This document shows, piece after piece, positions 31,030-41,723 of a DNA stretch of 64,000 nucleotides. Position numbers and translations under genes: made by a program. The notes under the pieces are model-generated. The model was not told the origin of the DNA, made no database searches, and saw only the letters and a program-made list of their open reading frames with translations. Origin of the DNA: Pseudoips prasinana (taxonomy: Eukaryota; Arthropoda; Insecta; Lepidoptera; Nolidae); assembly GCA_951640165.1 (NCBI GenBank), contig OX621242.1, forward strand, positions 25,602,001-25,666,000, written 5' to 3'. Each line of letters starts with the position of its first letter. Within the stretch, counting starts at the first letter, position 1.

Positions 31030-34000
31030 TTAGATTGTCATCGACACGCTAAGAAGATCATATGTGGGCTTTGTTTTTTGGTGGAGAGCTGCTTGTTTGG
31101 CCAGCTCATCGGCCCTTTCATTGCCGATGATGCCGACGTGTGCCCTAACCCAGTATAATTTCACTTGAACCTGGTTAGCCGTGAGGGATCTTAGTTTTTC
31201 CTGGATATTAGATACGATGGGGTGCGCGCTATCAGGAACTGCGATTGCATCAAGTGAAGATCTTGAGTCGCTAACAATGTTCACTTTCGACATATTGCTC
31301 TGCTCGACCATCTGTAGGGCCTTTTGAATTGCCACTAGTTCAGCTTGGAAGACCGTGCAATATGGGGCCAGAAGGAACCCTTTTGATTGCGTCTCCGCTC
31401 CATCGGTCCACATAGTGATCGCCGCACCGACTCTGCCTTCCAGTTTGCTACCATCAGTGTAGATAGAGACACCCGTGAGTTCATTTGCTTCGTCCTGCGT
31501 GCATATGAGGCCGTGGGCTATACTCATCCTGGTTGCCGGGTGTGGTAATTGGGCTATTGGAACTTTTGTTTCTGTCTTCCTACCGGGTAGGAAGCTCACC
31601 GGTTTGCCTCTTTTATATTTGTAGAGCTCCGCGGCCTCACCCACACGCAGATCGAGGGGTATCAGTCCAGATATGCACATCACCGATGCCAGGGACGTTG
31701 TACGATGGGCTCTAGCAATCAATATCCCAAATTTACGGCTTACTTGGTTAAGCCTCCGTATCACATACTTCTTTTTGGCGCTATCGGCCCAAACACTAGA
31801 CGCGTACATGATAGTAGGCTCAACCACAGCCGCGTAAAGTAGTCTATTGATTGCCGTGCCCGTGCCCCAGGTCTGCCGTGTGGTCCTCGCAACCTTCTGG
31901 TAGAAGGCAATGGCCTTGCGGCACACCCCTGCAATGTGGTTTTTGAAAGTAAGAGCTTTATCGATGGTCACTCCCAGTACCTTGACTTCATTTGATAGTT
32001 CCAGTTGTGTATCATTGAGTTGAAACTGTGGAGTGTCCCATTTCCGTCGTCGTGTAACCACCATTGCCTGGGTTTTGTGTGCCGCAAAGCTCATCTTGCT
32101 ATAATGTCCCCATTTAGCTATTCTGGAGAGCGCATGATTGATAATCCTAGTAAGCTCTGTTGATGTTTTTGCGGAGGCTATTACTAGGATGTCATCTGCG
32201 AACGCTTGTACATGCGCCTCCAGTGAGTCTGCTTCATGTAATAGCGGGTCCATCTGCAAGTTCCAGAAAAGGGGGCCGCAGGCAGAGCCTTGAATGCAAC
32301 CTCTATTCGTTGGTCTGGTGATCTCCTCTCCCGCATACTGGACTTTAACAGTTCTATCACTGAGGTAGCTACTGATTAGCAGGACGATCTCGGGCGGACA
32401 ATTCTTTAATATGAGCTGGTCCATTATTGCCGGCCACCACGCTCCATCAAATGCACCCTCGATATCCAGAGAGACCACCGCGACCAGATTTTTTGCCGTA
32501 ACATTTTCTTTGATAAGACGCACCGCATCAAACAGGGCATCCTCAGTGCCACGTTGTGGCATGAACCCGTACTGCCTGTTGCTAAGGGTGCCGTCTCTTA
32601 TCAGCTGCCATTGTAGTCTATTTGTAAATAGTTTCTCAAGGATCCTCCCGAAGATCGGTAGGAGGCCAATGGGTCTATATGCCTTGGCCTTTTTATAGTT
32701 TTCTTTCATTGGCTTCGGGAGTATCCTGATGACCGCAGTTTTCCAGATCACCGGTAAATAACCCAGCCTCAGACAGCCATTCAGTAGGCCTAGAAAGATG
32801 CCCCCCGTGGCCGCGACTGCCCTACCACATATATCAGCAGTGAAGCCATCTCCACCCGGTGCCTTTTTCGAGCTGATACGCTTTAGTACGTGGTCGAGCT
32901 CGCTTTTCGTGAATTCTGTTGCGGCCCAGGTACGCGCAGTCTTCAGGGTTTCTAGTGTTTGTTTGATTTGTTCTCTCAGTATATGGTGCTCGTTGGTGTC
33001 TGAGGCCGGGTCATCCTTCGGGTAAAATGTGGCAGCTAGGAGCTCTGCCGATTCTTTAGCATTTAGCTCTGTTCCGTTTTGGTCTTCCAACAGGCAGTCC
33101 GTTGTTCCCTGCTTATAAGTGAGTTTGCGGTATACTCCAGCCCACATAGTATCCGTGCCCTGCCTGGTGCAGAACGTCTTCCAGCTGGCGGTTCTTGTGG
33201 AGTCGATAGTGTCTTTGTAGTCTCTCTGTGCGTCGAGGTACTCGTCTACTACTCTTTGTCTGCGTTGGGGATTGGCGTTTCTGATCCGGTTTCGACATCT
33301 GAGCATTTCCCTTTTCTTAGCAGTAAGTTCTGCCGTCCACCACTTGGTTTTAGAAGGTATGGGTTCACCCTTTCTCGGGATGGCCGCCAAGCAGGCCTTA
33401 TCAATCGCATTGACGAAGACCATCACCGTATTTTCCAGTATGGACGGTTCGTTAATCCGGTTTATGTCATATACTAACATACCTACTGCTGCTAGTTCCT
33501 CCTTTAGGGTGCGGTCAAATTTGTCCCATTTAGCCTTCGTGGTATTTTACCTTCTAGTGGATGGACGGGTTTTTGGAACATCTTCGGTTGCCAGGTTTAG
33601 CCGAAAGGTAATGGCTCTGTGGTCGGATGTCGTAACCAGCTCAGTGTCCACCTTCCAGTCTGAGATCTTGTTGGCCATGTTACTGGAGCATGCTGTTACA
33701 TCGAGAATACTTTCGTATGCCCTTCCCCCCCTATAGACGCTGAAAGTAGGGGTTCTTCCTTCATTTAGGACAGTCATCTTGAGCTGAGCTAGTAATTCTA
33801 TATATGCAGACCCCCTTGGGTCCTGATCGCGCGAACCCCACCAATAACTCCTGGCGTTTATGTCTCCTGCCATTATCGTGTTAGGTGATCCCAGATTAGT
33901 GACTATATTTTGGATTCGGTGCAAGTACGGTTCGATGTCCTTTCCCGGCTCCAGATATACCGACACTATACCCACCTTGTACCGTCCCAGGTTTAAGATT

Positions 34001-34340
34001 ATAGTAGCCATGTTGGCACAGCACATTTCTGTTCTTTCAGAGATGGTAATATTGTTGTTGAGGATGACTATAGCGGCCTTGACTGGGCCTTCAGGTGCCC
34101 GGGCCTGAATGACCCGGTGGTTTCCGGCTCTAACGATGCCGGCCGCCCCCACGTAAGGCTCCTGGAGGAGAAGTACATCGTAGGCCCTAGTTCTTGCCTC
34201 CTTCAGGCATTCCTGAAAGGCAACTTGTCCCCTTCCTAGGTTTACCTGAAGGAGTTTTATGGCATCTTTGCCTACTGGAGCGTTAATATTAGCATTTCGG
34301 GTACTGTGCGAAGAACCCCGGTCATCCTCAGCAATACGCC
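31030..34340 (-). pseudogene. R1/I-group LINE ORF2: endonuclease, reverse transcriptase, RNase H
   Basis: One frame from about 34340 to 31030, interrupted only by a TAA at 33547-33549. The endonuclease part shows KLLQVNLGRG, LLLQEPYVG, AGDINARSYWWGS and TSDHRAI. The reverse transcriptase has AYRPIGLLPIFGRILEKL, SLDIEGAFDGAWWP, GCIQGSACGPLFWNL and FADD. The RNase H retains all four acidic residues (YTDGSK, FQAELVAI, VSDSRSS, NERADELAK). The frame starts overlapping the end of ORF1 and no ATG is obvious. Apart from the stop and the 3' break it is well preserved, so the insertion is probably recent. Confidence 0.85.
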
Positions 34341-36504
34341 ACCGTTGCCCTAGTCATCCGGTCCCATTTAGCTTTGATAGGGCATTCCATTTTGTAGGTG
34401 GGATGGTCGGCCGTCCGTGCCCCATCCCCTTTACAGTTTGCGCATTGCGGTGACTTTTCTCGATTTCGACAGTCTCTGATGTCGTGATGTTCCGCACAGT
34501 ATCCGCACTTGGGGTCGTCAGCTCTACAGGAGCGGGCGATGTGGCCGAATGCCATGCACCGGTAGCACTGGACCACCGGCGTCTGGTCCACAGCCCACAC
34601 AACCTGGTACCCCAGCTTCACTTTGGTGCCGCAAAGTTGTCTGTATATCTTTGGGGACACTTCTAATATTATATTGTTGAGTGCGGCAGTACGAGATCTA
34701 GTTCGGCGTAAAACTCTTACCTCCCTGTCTTGCTCAGGGACAGCATCCAGACTTCCTCTGTTCTGATTCAGGAGGGCTGTGACTATCATAGTGTCCGTCA
34801 AATCATTTGCCACTTCCTGTGTTCCAATCTTAACAGCGGAAGTCTGTTCGTCACCTCAGCGACTGTCAGGTCGGCGCTTTTGGCTAGGGCTTCTTTAAGT
34901 TTGTCGCGGTTTATTGCGGTATCGCAACCGACGACAACTTTGTGGCCACGTGTTTTTCGGAGTCTGCTGACCCCAATACCCAGGCTGATCACGTCCACGG
35001 AATCCTTTAGTGATTTCAGGACCTCTTCGCCGGACTTCTGTGGGTCTGCAGAACCGATCAGGATGGGATAGGTGGTGTTTGCCGCCTCCGCATAAGTGCG
35101 TGGGGCTGGGCGAGCACTCGAGCTGTCATTATATGGCTCGGTCTGATTATGTGGTGGTGAGCTTCCCATCCTGTCTTCTATGCTATTGACCATACGTTGT
35201 AGCGGGGCCAGCAGTTCCTCGATTTGATTTCTATTTTCAGTTGTGGCCAATTCCATCCCCTGGTCGGTTCCAGGCTCGGTAGTTGGCCGGGTGACCTGTG
35301 TGATCATTTCTTGTAGGTCTTTGACATCGGCCTCCAAGTTGATCAAGTGGTCGATGGCTGGCCGGATGGAATTGGCCACGTCCTGTTTAATTTCGGCCCT
35401 TGTTAGTCTTGGCTGGATGCGCTCAATGAGCGTCCTTTATTCCGACAGCATTTGGCGCAGCTCGGAGACATCCACGCCGATCCTGGCAATTGCGGGGTCT
35501 GGCTTAGGCTCCGATGGGGGTAACGTCTTTAGTTGGGCCATTGAAGTGCGTATATTTGACGCTTGTTCAATCGCCTCCTTCCGCCACTTCTCCAGGTCGA
35601 GGTGGATGTCCCTCATGCTGTTTGCTAGGCGAGTGCTCTCCACGCGGATCTCATTTAGCCTGTCCGCATGTGTTTGGCTCAGAGCTTTAGAGTCCTGGGC
35701 CATCCCTTTGGGTGATTTAACTGTGGCCATCGCCTCTATATGCCCGCTGAGTTTATCAATAGTTCGAAGAGGTCCATCCATCTCGTAGTTAAGCCATTTG
35801 TTGACATCCTTAGTGACCTTATAGTTGTCCTGTACGAGTGCATGGACCTCTTCTAACTTTTGAGCGTGACTGATGTGTACATCTAGCATAGCCTTAGAGT
35901 GTTTTCGTTGTTCTTTTATAGTATCGTTAGCCATTTTGGCTTTGAGTTCCTCCAGGTGACACTTCTGTCTGCTTCTGGAGTCTATAAGCTCCAGGCACAG
36001 TTGGTAGAAGTCCTGGAGGGACTCTAAAGCCTCAAGCTTGAGGTCAGTTCTGATGTTCTTGGCCCCTTCTATAGCGGTTTTTCCCACCTGCAGGTAATCG
36101 TTCGCACGCCTGGCAGCCTGGTCCATAGGTTCTGCCGTCCCGCTCCTAGTAGAGCCTTGCATGCTCAGTCGGTTTGGGCCCGGGCTGGGCACGTCGACGT
36201 TTACAGTTGGTTCGCACCATGAAATCTCTTCATATCCCACGGACGAGCGGACCGAAGATGGAACTGACGAAGCAGAGTCCTGCCTTTCCCTTGATCTTTC
36301 GCCTTCCAGTGGAGTTTTCAGTAGAGAACTCTCGTTTCCGATTAGTTCTACTGGTGATAGATCCGGCGTGCTGGTTTCCAGCGTGATTTTGGGGATCACG
36401 ATTTCCTTCTTGGCTGGAGGGTTGGGTTTGAGAGGTCTCCGCTTTGCCAGTGGAGCCGCTGCTGTTGCGTCATTATTCGCTTGTTTCGTTGTGAAAGAGG
36501 ACAT
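34328..36504 (-). pseudogene. R1/I-group LINE ORF1 (Gag-like, zinc knuckles)
   Basis: Starts with ATG at 36504 and would be about 725 residues. The first 355 residues are Ser/Pro-rich, then coiled-coil-like (QLCLELIDSRSRQKC, HLEELKAKMANDTIKEQRKH). A TAA at 35437-35439 interrupts an otherwise continuous frame, and a frameshift lies near 34855. The C terminus has three zinc knuckles: CYRCMAFGHIARSC, CGYCAEHHDIRDC and CANCKGDGARTADHP...C. Known role of the family: binding element RNA. It is not functional as read. Confidence 0.82.
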
Positions 36505-36549
36505 CTTTGCTCTCTGGGGTGGGGGGTGTATGGTAGAATGCAGTCCGGC

Positions 36550-36566
36550 GGGGGGGGGGGGGGGGG
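36550..36566. repeat. Run of 17 G in the LINE 5' UTR
   Basis: Unbroken G tract (C tract in the element's sense strand), 46 bp upstream of the ORF1 ATG. Confidence 0.9.
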
Positions 36567-36755
36567 TGAGCTATTATGGTTCTTGACCTTATAGTGTAGT
36601 AGGGCCAGTAGTAGGGCCAGTAGTAGGGTAGTTAGAACCTTATAATTATTATATTAAATATTATTACGGGTGGAGTAGATTCACACCTAATTTATAAGTG
36701 AAAAACACAGACTTTTTTTTTTTTTCCAAAAAAATAATAATATTCTAGTTCTAGT

Positions 36756-36769
36756 TATGGGCAGATGTT
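36756..36769. repeat. Right target-site duplication of the R1/I-group LINE
   Basis: TATGGGCAGATGTT. Identical to 29979-29992. Confidence 0.88.
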
Positions 36770-37160
36770 ACGGATATTACTCTGGCTACTATTAGAGCCA
36801 GCAACCTCGTAGTCGATTGGAAAGTACCTGATGAGGTATCCTAGTCTGACCACAGGTATACCTGTTCAACTACTGTGCATACACCAACTGGACCTCGTAT
36901 GAAAAGGAGTTCACCTCCGAGGTAGAATTCGCTCACCTCAATTCAGTCGTTACTGATTGACGCAATCTTCAGACAATGATGAAAATTGGTAAAAAGCTGC
37001 CCGCAAAAAGCTAATAGGCAGAGAATATACCCAGCTGGATACCCGCGCAGATCAAGCTAAGGAAAGAGACGAGGGAGATCTTTAATATGCTAAAGCTTTT
37101 AAAACTTTTAGAACATACGCTTCATAATTATCTGAAGATGTTGAGTATATTTTATTGAAT
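36770..37160 (+). pseudogene. Older R1-like LINE relic, right piece
   Basis: Decayed frames continue the relic: an endonuclease end (DWKVPDEVS, SDHRY) and, near 37040-37110, PSWIPAQIKLRKETREIFN, like the linker before an R1 reverse transcriptase. Several stops and frameshifts. Confidence 0.5.
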
Positions 37161-37453
37161 AACAAACAAAAATACAATCTTTATTTATTGGAATAGATTT
37201 GCCTTAAGCAGACATCCTGCGAAAATAAAACAAAACCGGGGTGGCCGCTTTGGATTAATTCGATTCTGAAACTTAGGTTTTATGGGTAATTTATATACCT
37301 TAGCAAGTGAATGCATGTTCAGTGTTTTTAAGTTCTGTTCATGATACCAAGGTGTGGGCACCCATTTGTCACGTCAGCTGTTCGTCACCGACAGCTGCAG
37401 CCCTTCCTACATATGTCAAGTTAGAAAGCTGACATTGCTTTCGTCGTCTCACT

Positions 37454-37465
37454 ACCGAAGCAAAG
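37454..37465. repeat. Left target-site duplication of family A SINE
   Basis: ACCGAAGCAAAG, identical to 37838-37849. Confidence 0.8.
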
Positions 37466-37837
37466 TACTGCCTCGTTGGTCTAGCGGTAGCGTGTTTAAC
37501 CGCAGATAATGAGGTCCTGGGTTCAAATCCCGGGTCGGGCCAGTAAGTGATTTTGGGAATTTTCCGCAAAATGAAATTTCTCAGTATCAGCCCGAAGTCT
37601 GGAAGTCAGCGGTATTACACCCCCGTGCCTCGGAGAGCACGCAAAGCCGTCGGTCCTGTACCTGAACTCTTTCCGGTCGTGTTGCTAGGCGTCCCATCGG
37701 ATCATGAGAGGGATGGAATAGAAAGTGCCCCTGTGTTTGCGCACACACTTGTGCACTATAATATGTCCTGCGCAATTGGCTAGTCTCCATTAAGACTGGC
37801 CGCCGTGGCCGAAATTCGGTCGGGAGGACATCACATC
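37466..37837 (+). mobile_element. tRNA-headed SINE, family A (copy 2, complete)
   Basis: tRNA-like head with A box TTGGTCTAGCGG and B box GGTTCAAATCC, then the family body (CTCGGAGAGCACGCAAAGCC, CCTGTGTTTGCGCACACA) and the end CTGGCCGCCGTGGCCGAAAT...GGAGGACATC. It is flanked by the 12-bp duplication ACCGAAGCAAAG (37454-37465, 37838-37849), which defines the element as 372 bp. Confidence 0.85.
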
Positions 37838-37849
37838 ACCGAAGCAAAG

Positions 37850-38830
37850 CTACCGCAGGCACTGCGACGCTGAGAGCCGCTATGCAGTGAATACCAGTCA
37901 AACTACGTATTTCAACGTACTCAAAAACTATGATTCGATTATTAAGCAACTGGATGAATTTAAAGAAGAAATAACAATTAATATGAAGCTTTCTAGTGAG
38001 AGCCATGGTAAACATATTCAAGTAATGAACTCAACTCTAAAAGAAATCCACCAAACAAATCTTAGTAATAATAGTAGTAATCGAGTATTTAACTACGCAG
38101 AACAAAGATCTCAATAAAAAAATACAATATTGTAAAACTAGACCAACGATAAAAACTAAATTATTCTCTTAGAAAATGAAATTGAAGATTTACAAATAGC
38201 TGGAGGAAAACTAATTTTGTTATAGCTAGAACTTGTAAAAATTGTGTTATGACTCTCTCGCAGTTTTCAATGTCAAATGTAATGCAAACACTAAGGACGC
38301 GTATAGACTGGAAAACCAACGTCAGAACCTTAACCAATTATCGTTGAAAATGGTTTTACTTTATTGAAAAATGATATTATGAACAAGGGTTACTGTACCA
38401 ATAAAAAAAGTACAGTCGAAATTGCCGTGTTATCATACACTGTCTAACTGTTTGTTCCTGAAATAAACGTCGTAACACCTATTTTCCAGCTTTACTGTCT
38501 CAAAAGACCTACATTCCTCGATGAAAGAAACCAACGATAAAGAATGTGACTTCAGTGTTGCTCAAGACACTCTTTTTAAAAATAACAATATTACGGCCTC
38601 CTCGTCATAAAAGAACTGCGTTTTGTGCCTTACTCCAATATTCTGGTGACAATCGTCAACCAAAATACACCTACCCGAGAAACGTCTATTCTTCACTAAC
38701 ATTACCGATAAATGCGCTTGGCTTGTTTACCGTAACTGATATAGAAAACCTCGAAATCACTCGTACGATTGAATGCGTTACAAAAAAATATTGTATATTT
38801 CAAATAAAATATTTTACTTTTATTGTAATT
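37850..38830 (+). other. Coding-like but broken sequence, unidentified
   Basis: The frame 37887-38117 reads a helical, coiled-coil-like stretch (IIKQLDEFKEEITINMKLSS), then stops. Further fragments in shifting frames follow to about 38830. It could be a decayed transposon or other inserted gene. I do not recognise it. Confidence 0.3.
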
Positions 38831-39269
38831 TTGATGATTTTACTTTAAATTTATCGTCTTTGAAACTGATAACGTAATTTTAATGGATTGTAGGCTTAAT
38901 GCAAATAAACACATTCCGACACTAAAATACGAGTCCTATTGTAGGTCACTCCAAACAAAAATGAGTATACTTAACTGATTTCTCCCGAGTTTTTGGTCAA
39001 TTATTAAGATTTTAATGGGTTTTGATTCTCGATACAATTTGTTATTGTTCATTGCCTGATTCATTATTGTTCACCTCAGGGATTCTCTTTATATTGAAGA
39101 TAGGGATTTTGCCATTTGATGCAAAATTAAAATCTAAAATAAAAGGAGGAAAGACATTGTTGCACAAGTTCCACACACTGAAAATTTGTTTGCCTGTAAG
39201 CAATTCCATAAGAGATCAACACAAAATGTAATAAACGAAATAAAATGATTAATATAGAAACAAATAAAT

Positions 39270-39490
39270 ACTATGAATGCAAATAATATATAACAAATTG
39301 GATTAAGGCTAAGGATACCTATAGTATGAGCCTGGCTGGGCCGCAGTCCTATCTGTGTACTAGCCACCATCTAGCTGCGGTAACCAACACGCATGTCAAG
39401 TGCGGTGTCTATGACAAATGGCAAAACATTTGGAAGAGGCCTATGTCCAGTAGTGGACGATATCAGACCGATGATGTGAATAAAAAATGA
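39270..39490 (+). mobile_element. RTE-type LINE 3' tail
   Basis: GCCTGGCTGGGCCGCAGTCC and the end GGCCTATGTCCAGTAGTGGA...CGATGATG mark another RTE-like tail. Confidence 0.6.
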
Positions 39491-39499
39491 TTTCTGAAA

Positions 39500-40470
39500 A
39501 TGACACATTTCTAAATATTAATTTACCGTGCTGTGGGAAGTGTCACACGTTTCTTGTATTTGAGAGAAAGTCAGATAAACACACTACTTAGTAATACTGA
39601 GACGGCATTCATATGTCAGTAACGTGTTGTAGGTAAAGCTATCGCTGTCAATGTTAGCTAGTTTCATGTAGAAAAGATTGATCCTATTTCTATCGCCGAG
39701 TAAAAAATATCTAGCACTGAAATCCCTTGATAAGTAAATGTATTTTTGAATGGAAGGGGAATAGATGTTCGTAATGTGTTATGTAGATGAGTGTCGACAT
39801 ACAAATGACGCAGATCGATCGAATATTACAAACACGCAAGGTTTAAGTTGCGTAGGCAGCAGTTACAAATACTTCACATTCAACGTTTTGCTTTTTTAAT
39901 GTCCGGACCCAGAAGACAAAATGTAGCCTTATATTTTAATCATTTTGCCGTCTAAGTATGTCGGAGGAGGTAAAGGGCACGGGGAGGGTGATTTAAATTT
40001 CTCCTGGGTATTATCCTGGCATTCACCCTGAAGAGGATCTGAACCTGAGATCGAAACGGTTGTTAATTAATACGATATTTAATAATAAGTCCAAAGACCC
40101 GGCCAATGTATTTGCCACCACATTTTTATCAAATCGTTGTTGTATTATATTATCAGAATAAATCAAGTCCAGTTATAAAAACCCCGATCCGAATAACCAT
40201 AAAGAAGTTATTATATCCATAAGACTCTTTCCAAACTGTTCGCGGTTGTACTGTAATTGCAAAAAATTTAGGTATCACCCCAAAATTGGAATGTTTTTGT
40301 AATAGACAAGATAATTAGGTAATAGAAACTAGATGACCGATTGCAGTAAAAGAAGCCAACCACGAAAACAAATTCTCCAAGTGCCCTATATAACTATGTC
40401 AAATATACCAATACTGTTCATACGGATAATTCAATTATTTAAGTAACGACCAAATTAATATTATTATGTA
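39500..40470. other. AT-rich DNA, no gene seen
   Basis: Nothing recognised beyond a GC-richer patch at 39960-40070. Confidence 0.45.
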
Positions 40471-40473
40471 ATA

Positions 40474-40625
40474 CGAGCGGGTGCCTGCGACTTCGTCTGC
40501 GCAGGATTAGTACTTTGATCTATCTTGATACCAAAATTCATCAAAATTGGTTCTGCGGTTTATACGTGACAACGTAACAGATAGACAGGCAGACACTTTA
40601 AGAGACCCTTTTTCAAATATTATGA
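40474..40625 (-). mobile_element. Helitron-like fragment
   Basis: GAGCGGGTGCCTGCGACTTC is the end sequence of a common lepidopteran Helitron group, followed by CAAAATTCATCAAAATTGGT and ACAGATAGACAGGCAGAC. The terminal CTAG and the other end were not identified. Confidence 0.5.
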
Positions 40626-40835
40626 AATGCATGTAAATTGAAACTAAGTATTTTTGATGATGGTCTCACTAATAGGTATTTAAAATGCTATAGTTTGTGA
40701 GGATCGATGTATGGATAAAATTGATCGACTTTAAATACGAAATAAAGCATCAATTTGTTATGTACTACTAAATATGCATTAGAATATTTTTTTATAGTTT
40801 TTATGGTTCACTATTTTGCCGATAATATGGCATAC

Positions 40836-41053
40836 CTATAAAATTATCATAAGTTGATAATACAAGTATCACCATGTCTACCAAGAATCCGAAAACTAAA
40901 CCTTTGCATAAAGTGAAAAGTTTTAATTGATCGTCTGTTACTATTCCTTGTTCTATTTGTAAATTCTTGAGAAATAAAATATACTGCCGTTGTAACGCCA
41001 TGATGTAAAGTGCAAAAAATGGGTTTATTGTATAATCTAAAATAACTATGTAT
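40836..41053 (-). CDS. Possible exon of a membrane (chemoreceptor-like) protein
   Basis: On the minus strand the acceptor TTCATTATTTTAG is followed by a 218-bp open stretch and the donor G|GTATGCC. It encodes two hydrophobic segments (TINPFFALYIM and LVFGFLVDMVILVLSTY) separated by a charged loop (LQRQYILFLKNLQIEQG). The style resembles insect gustatory receptors. No partner exons were found on either side in the window, so it may be a relic or chance. Low confidence. Confidence 0.25.
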
Positions 41054-41059
41054 CTAAAA

Positions 41060-41720
41060 TAATGAAACAATTATTTTAAAACAATTTTATGTCTATTCAT
41101 AACAATTTATACAGTCGATATATTGTTATGTATTCAAAATGGATATATCAAAATTCTAGAGAATTCCGCAACCTGACCACATGTACCGTAAAAAATGAGG
41201 AGTAAAAATCGGTTCGGATTGGTGTTTGCGTTGAACGTGTAAATTATCATAAAATATTTCTTTATATTTCCATCAACTACTATTAATTACAATGTTATGT
41301 ATCAATTCTGCTTATTCCTCAATTAAAAATTTTTCTACACTAAACGAAAATATTAAGGAAATATCGTTTTCAAAATACTAGTTTCTGATATTTTGTATTC
41401 CTACCAGTGGATTACGAAATTGACTTATGTGTATTATTTTACTATATTCACTGAATTTAAATTTCAGTAATCTCTTTTGTAGTTGTCAATTTGTTTACAT
41501 GTGCGCTTTCTTTTTTATTTAATACCCTTAGGTGCTATATATTTTATAACTGAAGCACATTTGGTTATGTATTACAATGAATTAGCAGTGTTATAGAATA
41601 TTCTACAAAAATAAATGTATGAAACTGACTTTAATTTATGCATAATCAAATATTATGCGACCACATGCTCCCGACTCTTTATTATTCAGAACCATGGTAT
41701 TTTTATTAAAATGAGATTTA
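41060..41720. other. AT-rich DNA, no gene seen
   Basis: Nothing recognised. Confidence 0.4.
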
Positions 41721-41723
41721 CAT

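Larger units (their letters stand above)
29993..36755 (-). mobile_element. Full-length R1/I-group LINE with 14-bp target-site duplications
   Basis: A 6.8-kb element with its poly-A tail at the left (poly-T at 29991-30005 on +) and 5' end near 36755. It contains ORF1 (three CCHC knuckles), an AP endonuclease, reverse transcriptase, RNase H and a Cys/His C-terminal region. Identical 14-bp flanks (29979-29992, 36756-36769) prove a retrotransposed, full-length insertion. It is now defective: in-frame TAA codons at 35437 and 33547, a frameshift near 34855 and a broken 3' coding end. The RNase H domain with R1-like endonuclease places it in the R1/I group; the exact clade needs a tree. Confidence 0.88.

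Noticed and set aside
32411..36586. Plus-strand open frames opposite the LINE
   Set aside because: Antisense shadows of the ORF1, endonuclease and reverse-transcriptase frames on the minus strand.
37469..37545. tRNA-like sequence with good A and B boxes
   Set aside because: It is the head of a SINE: it continues into the family body, recurs at 8192 and 53700, and has target-site duplications. Not a free tRNA gene.
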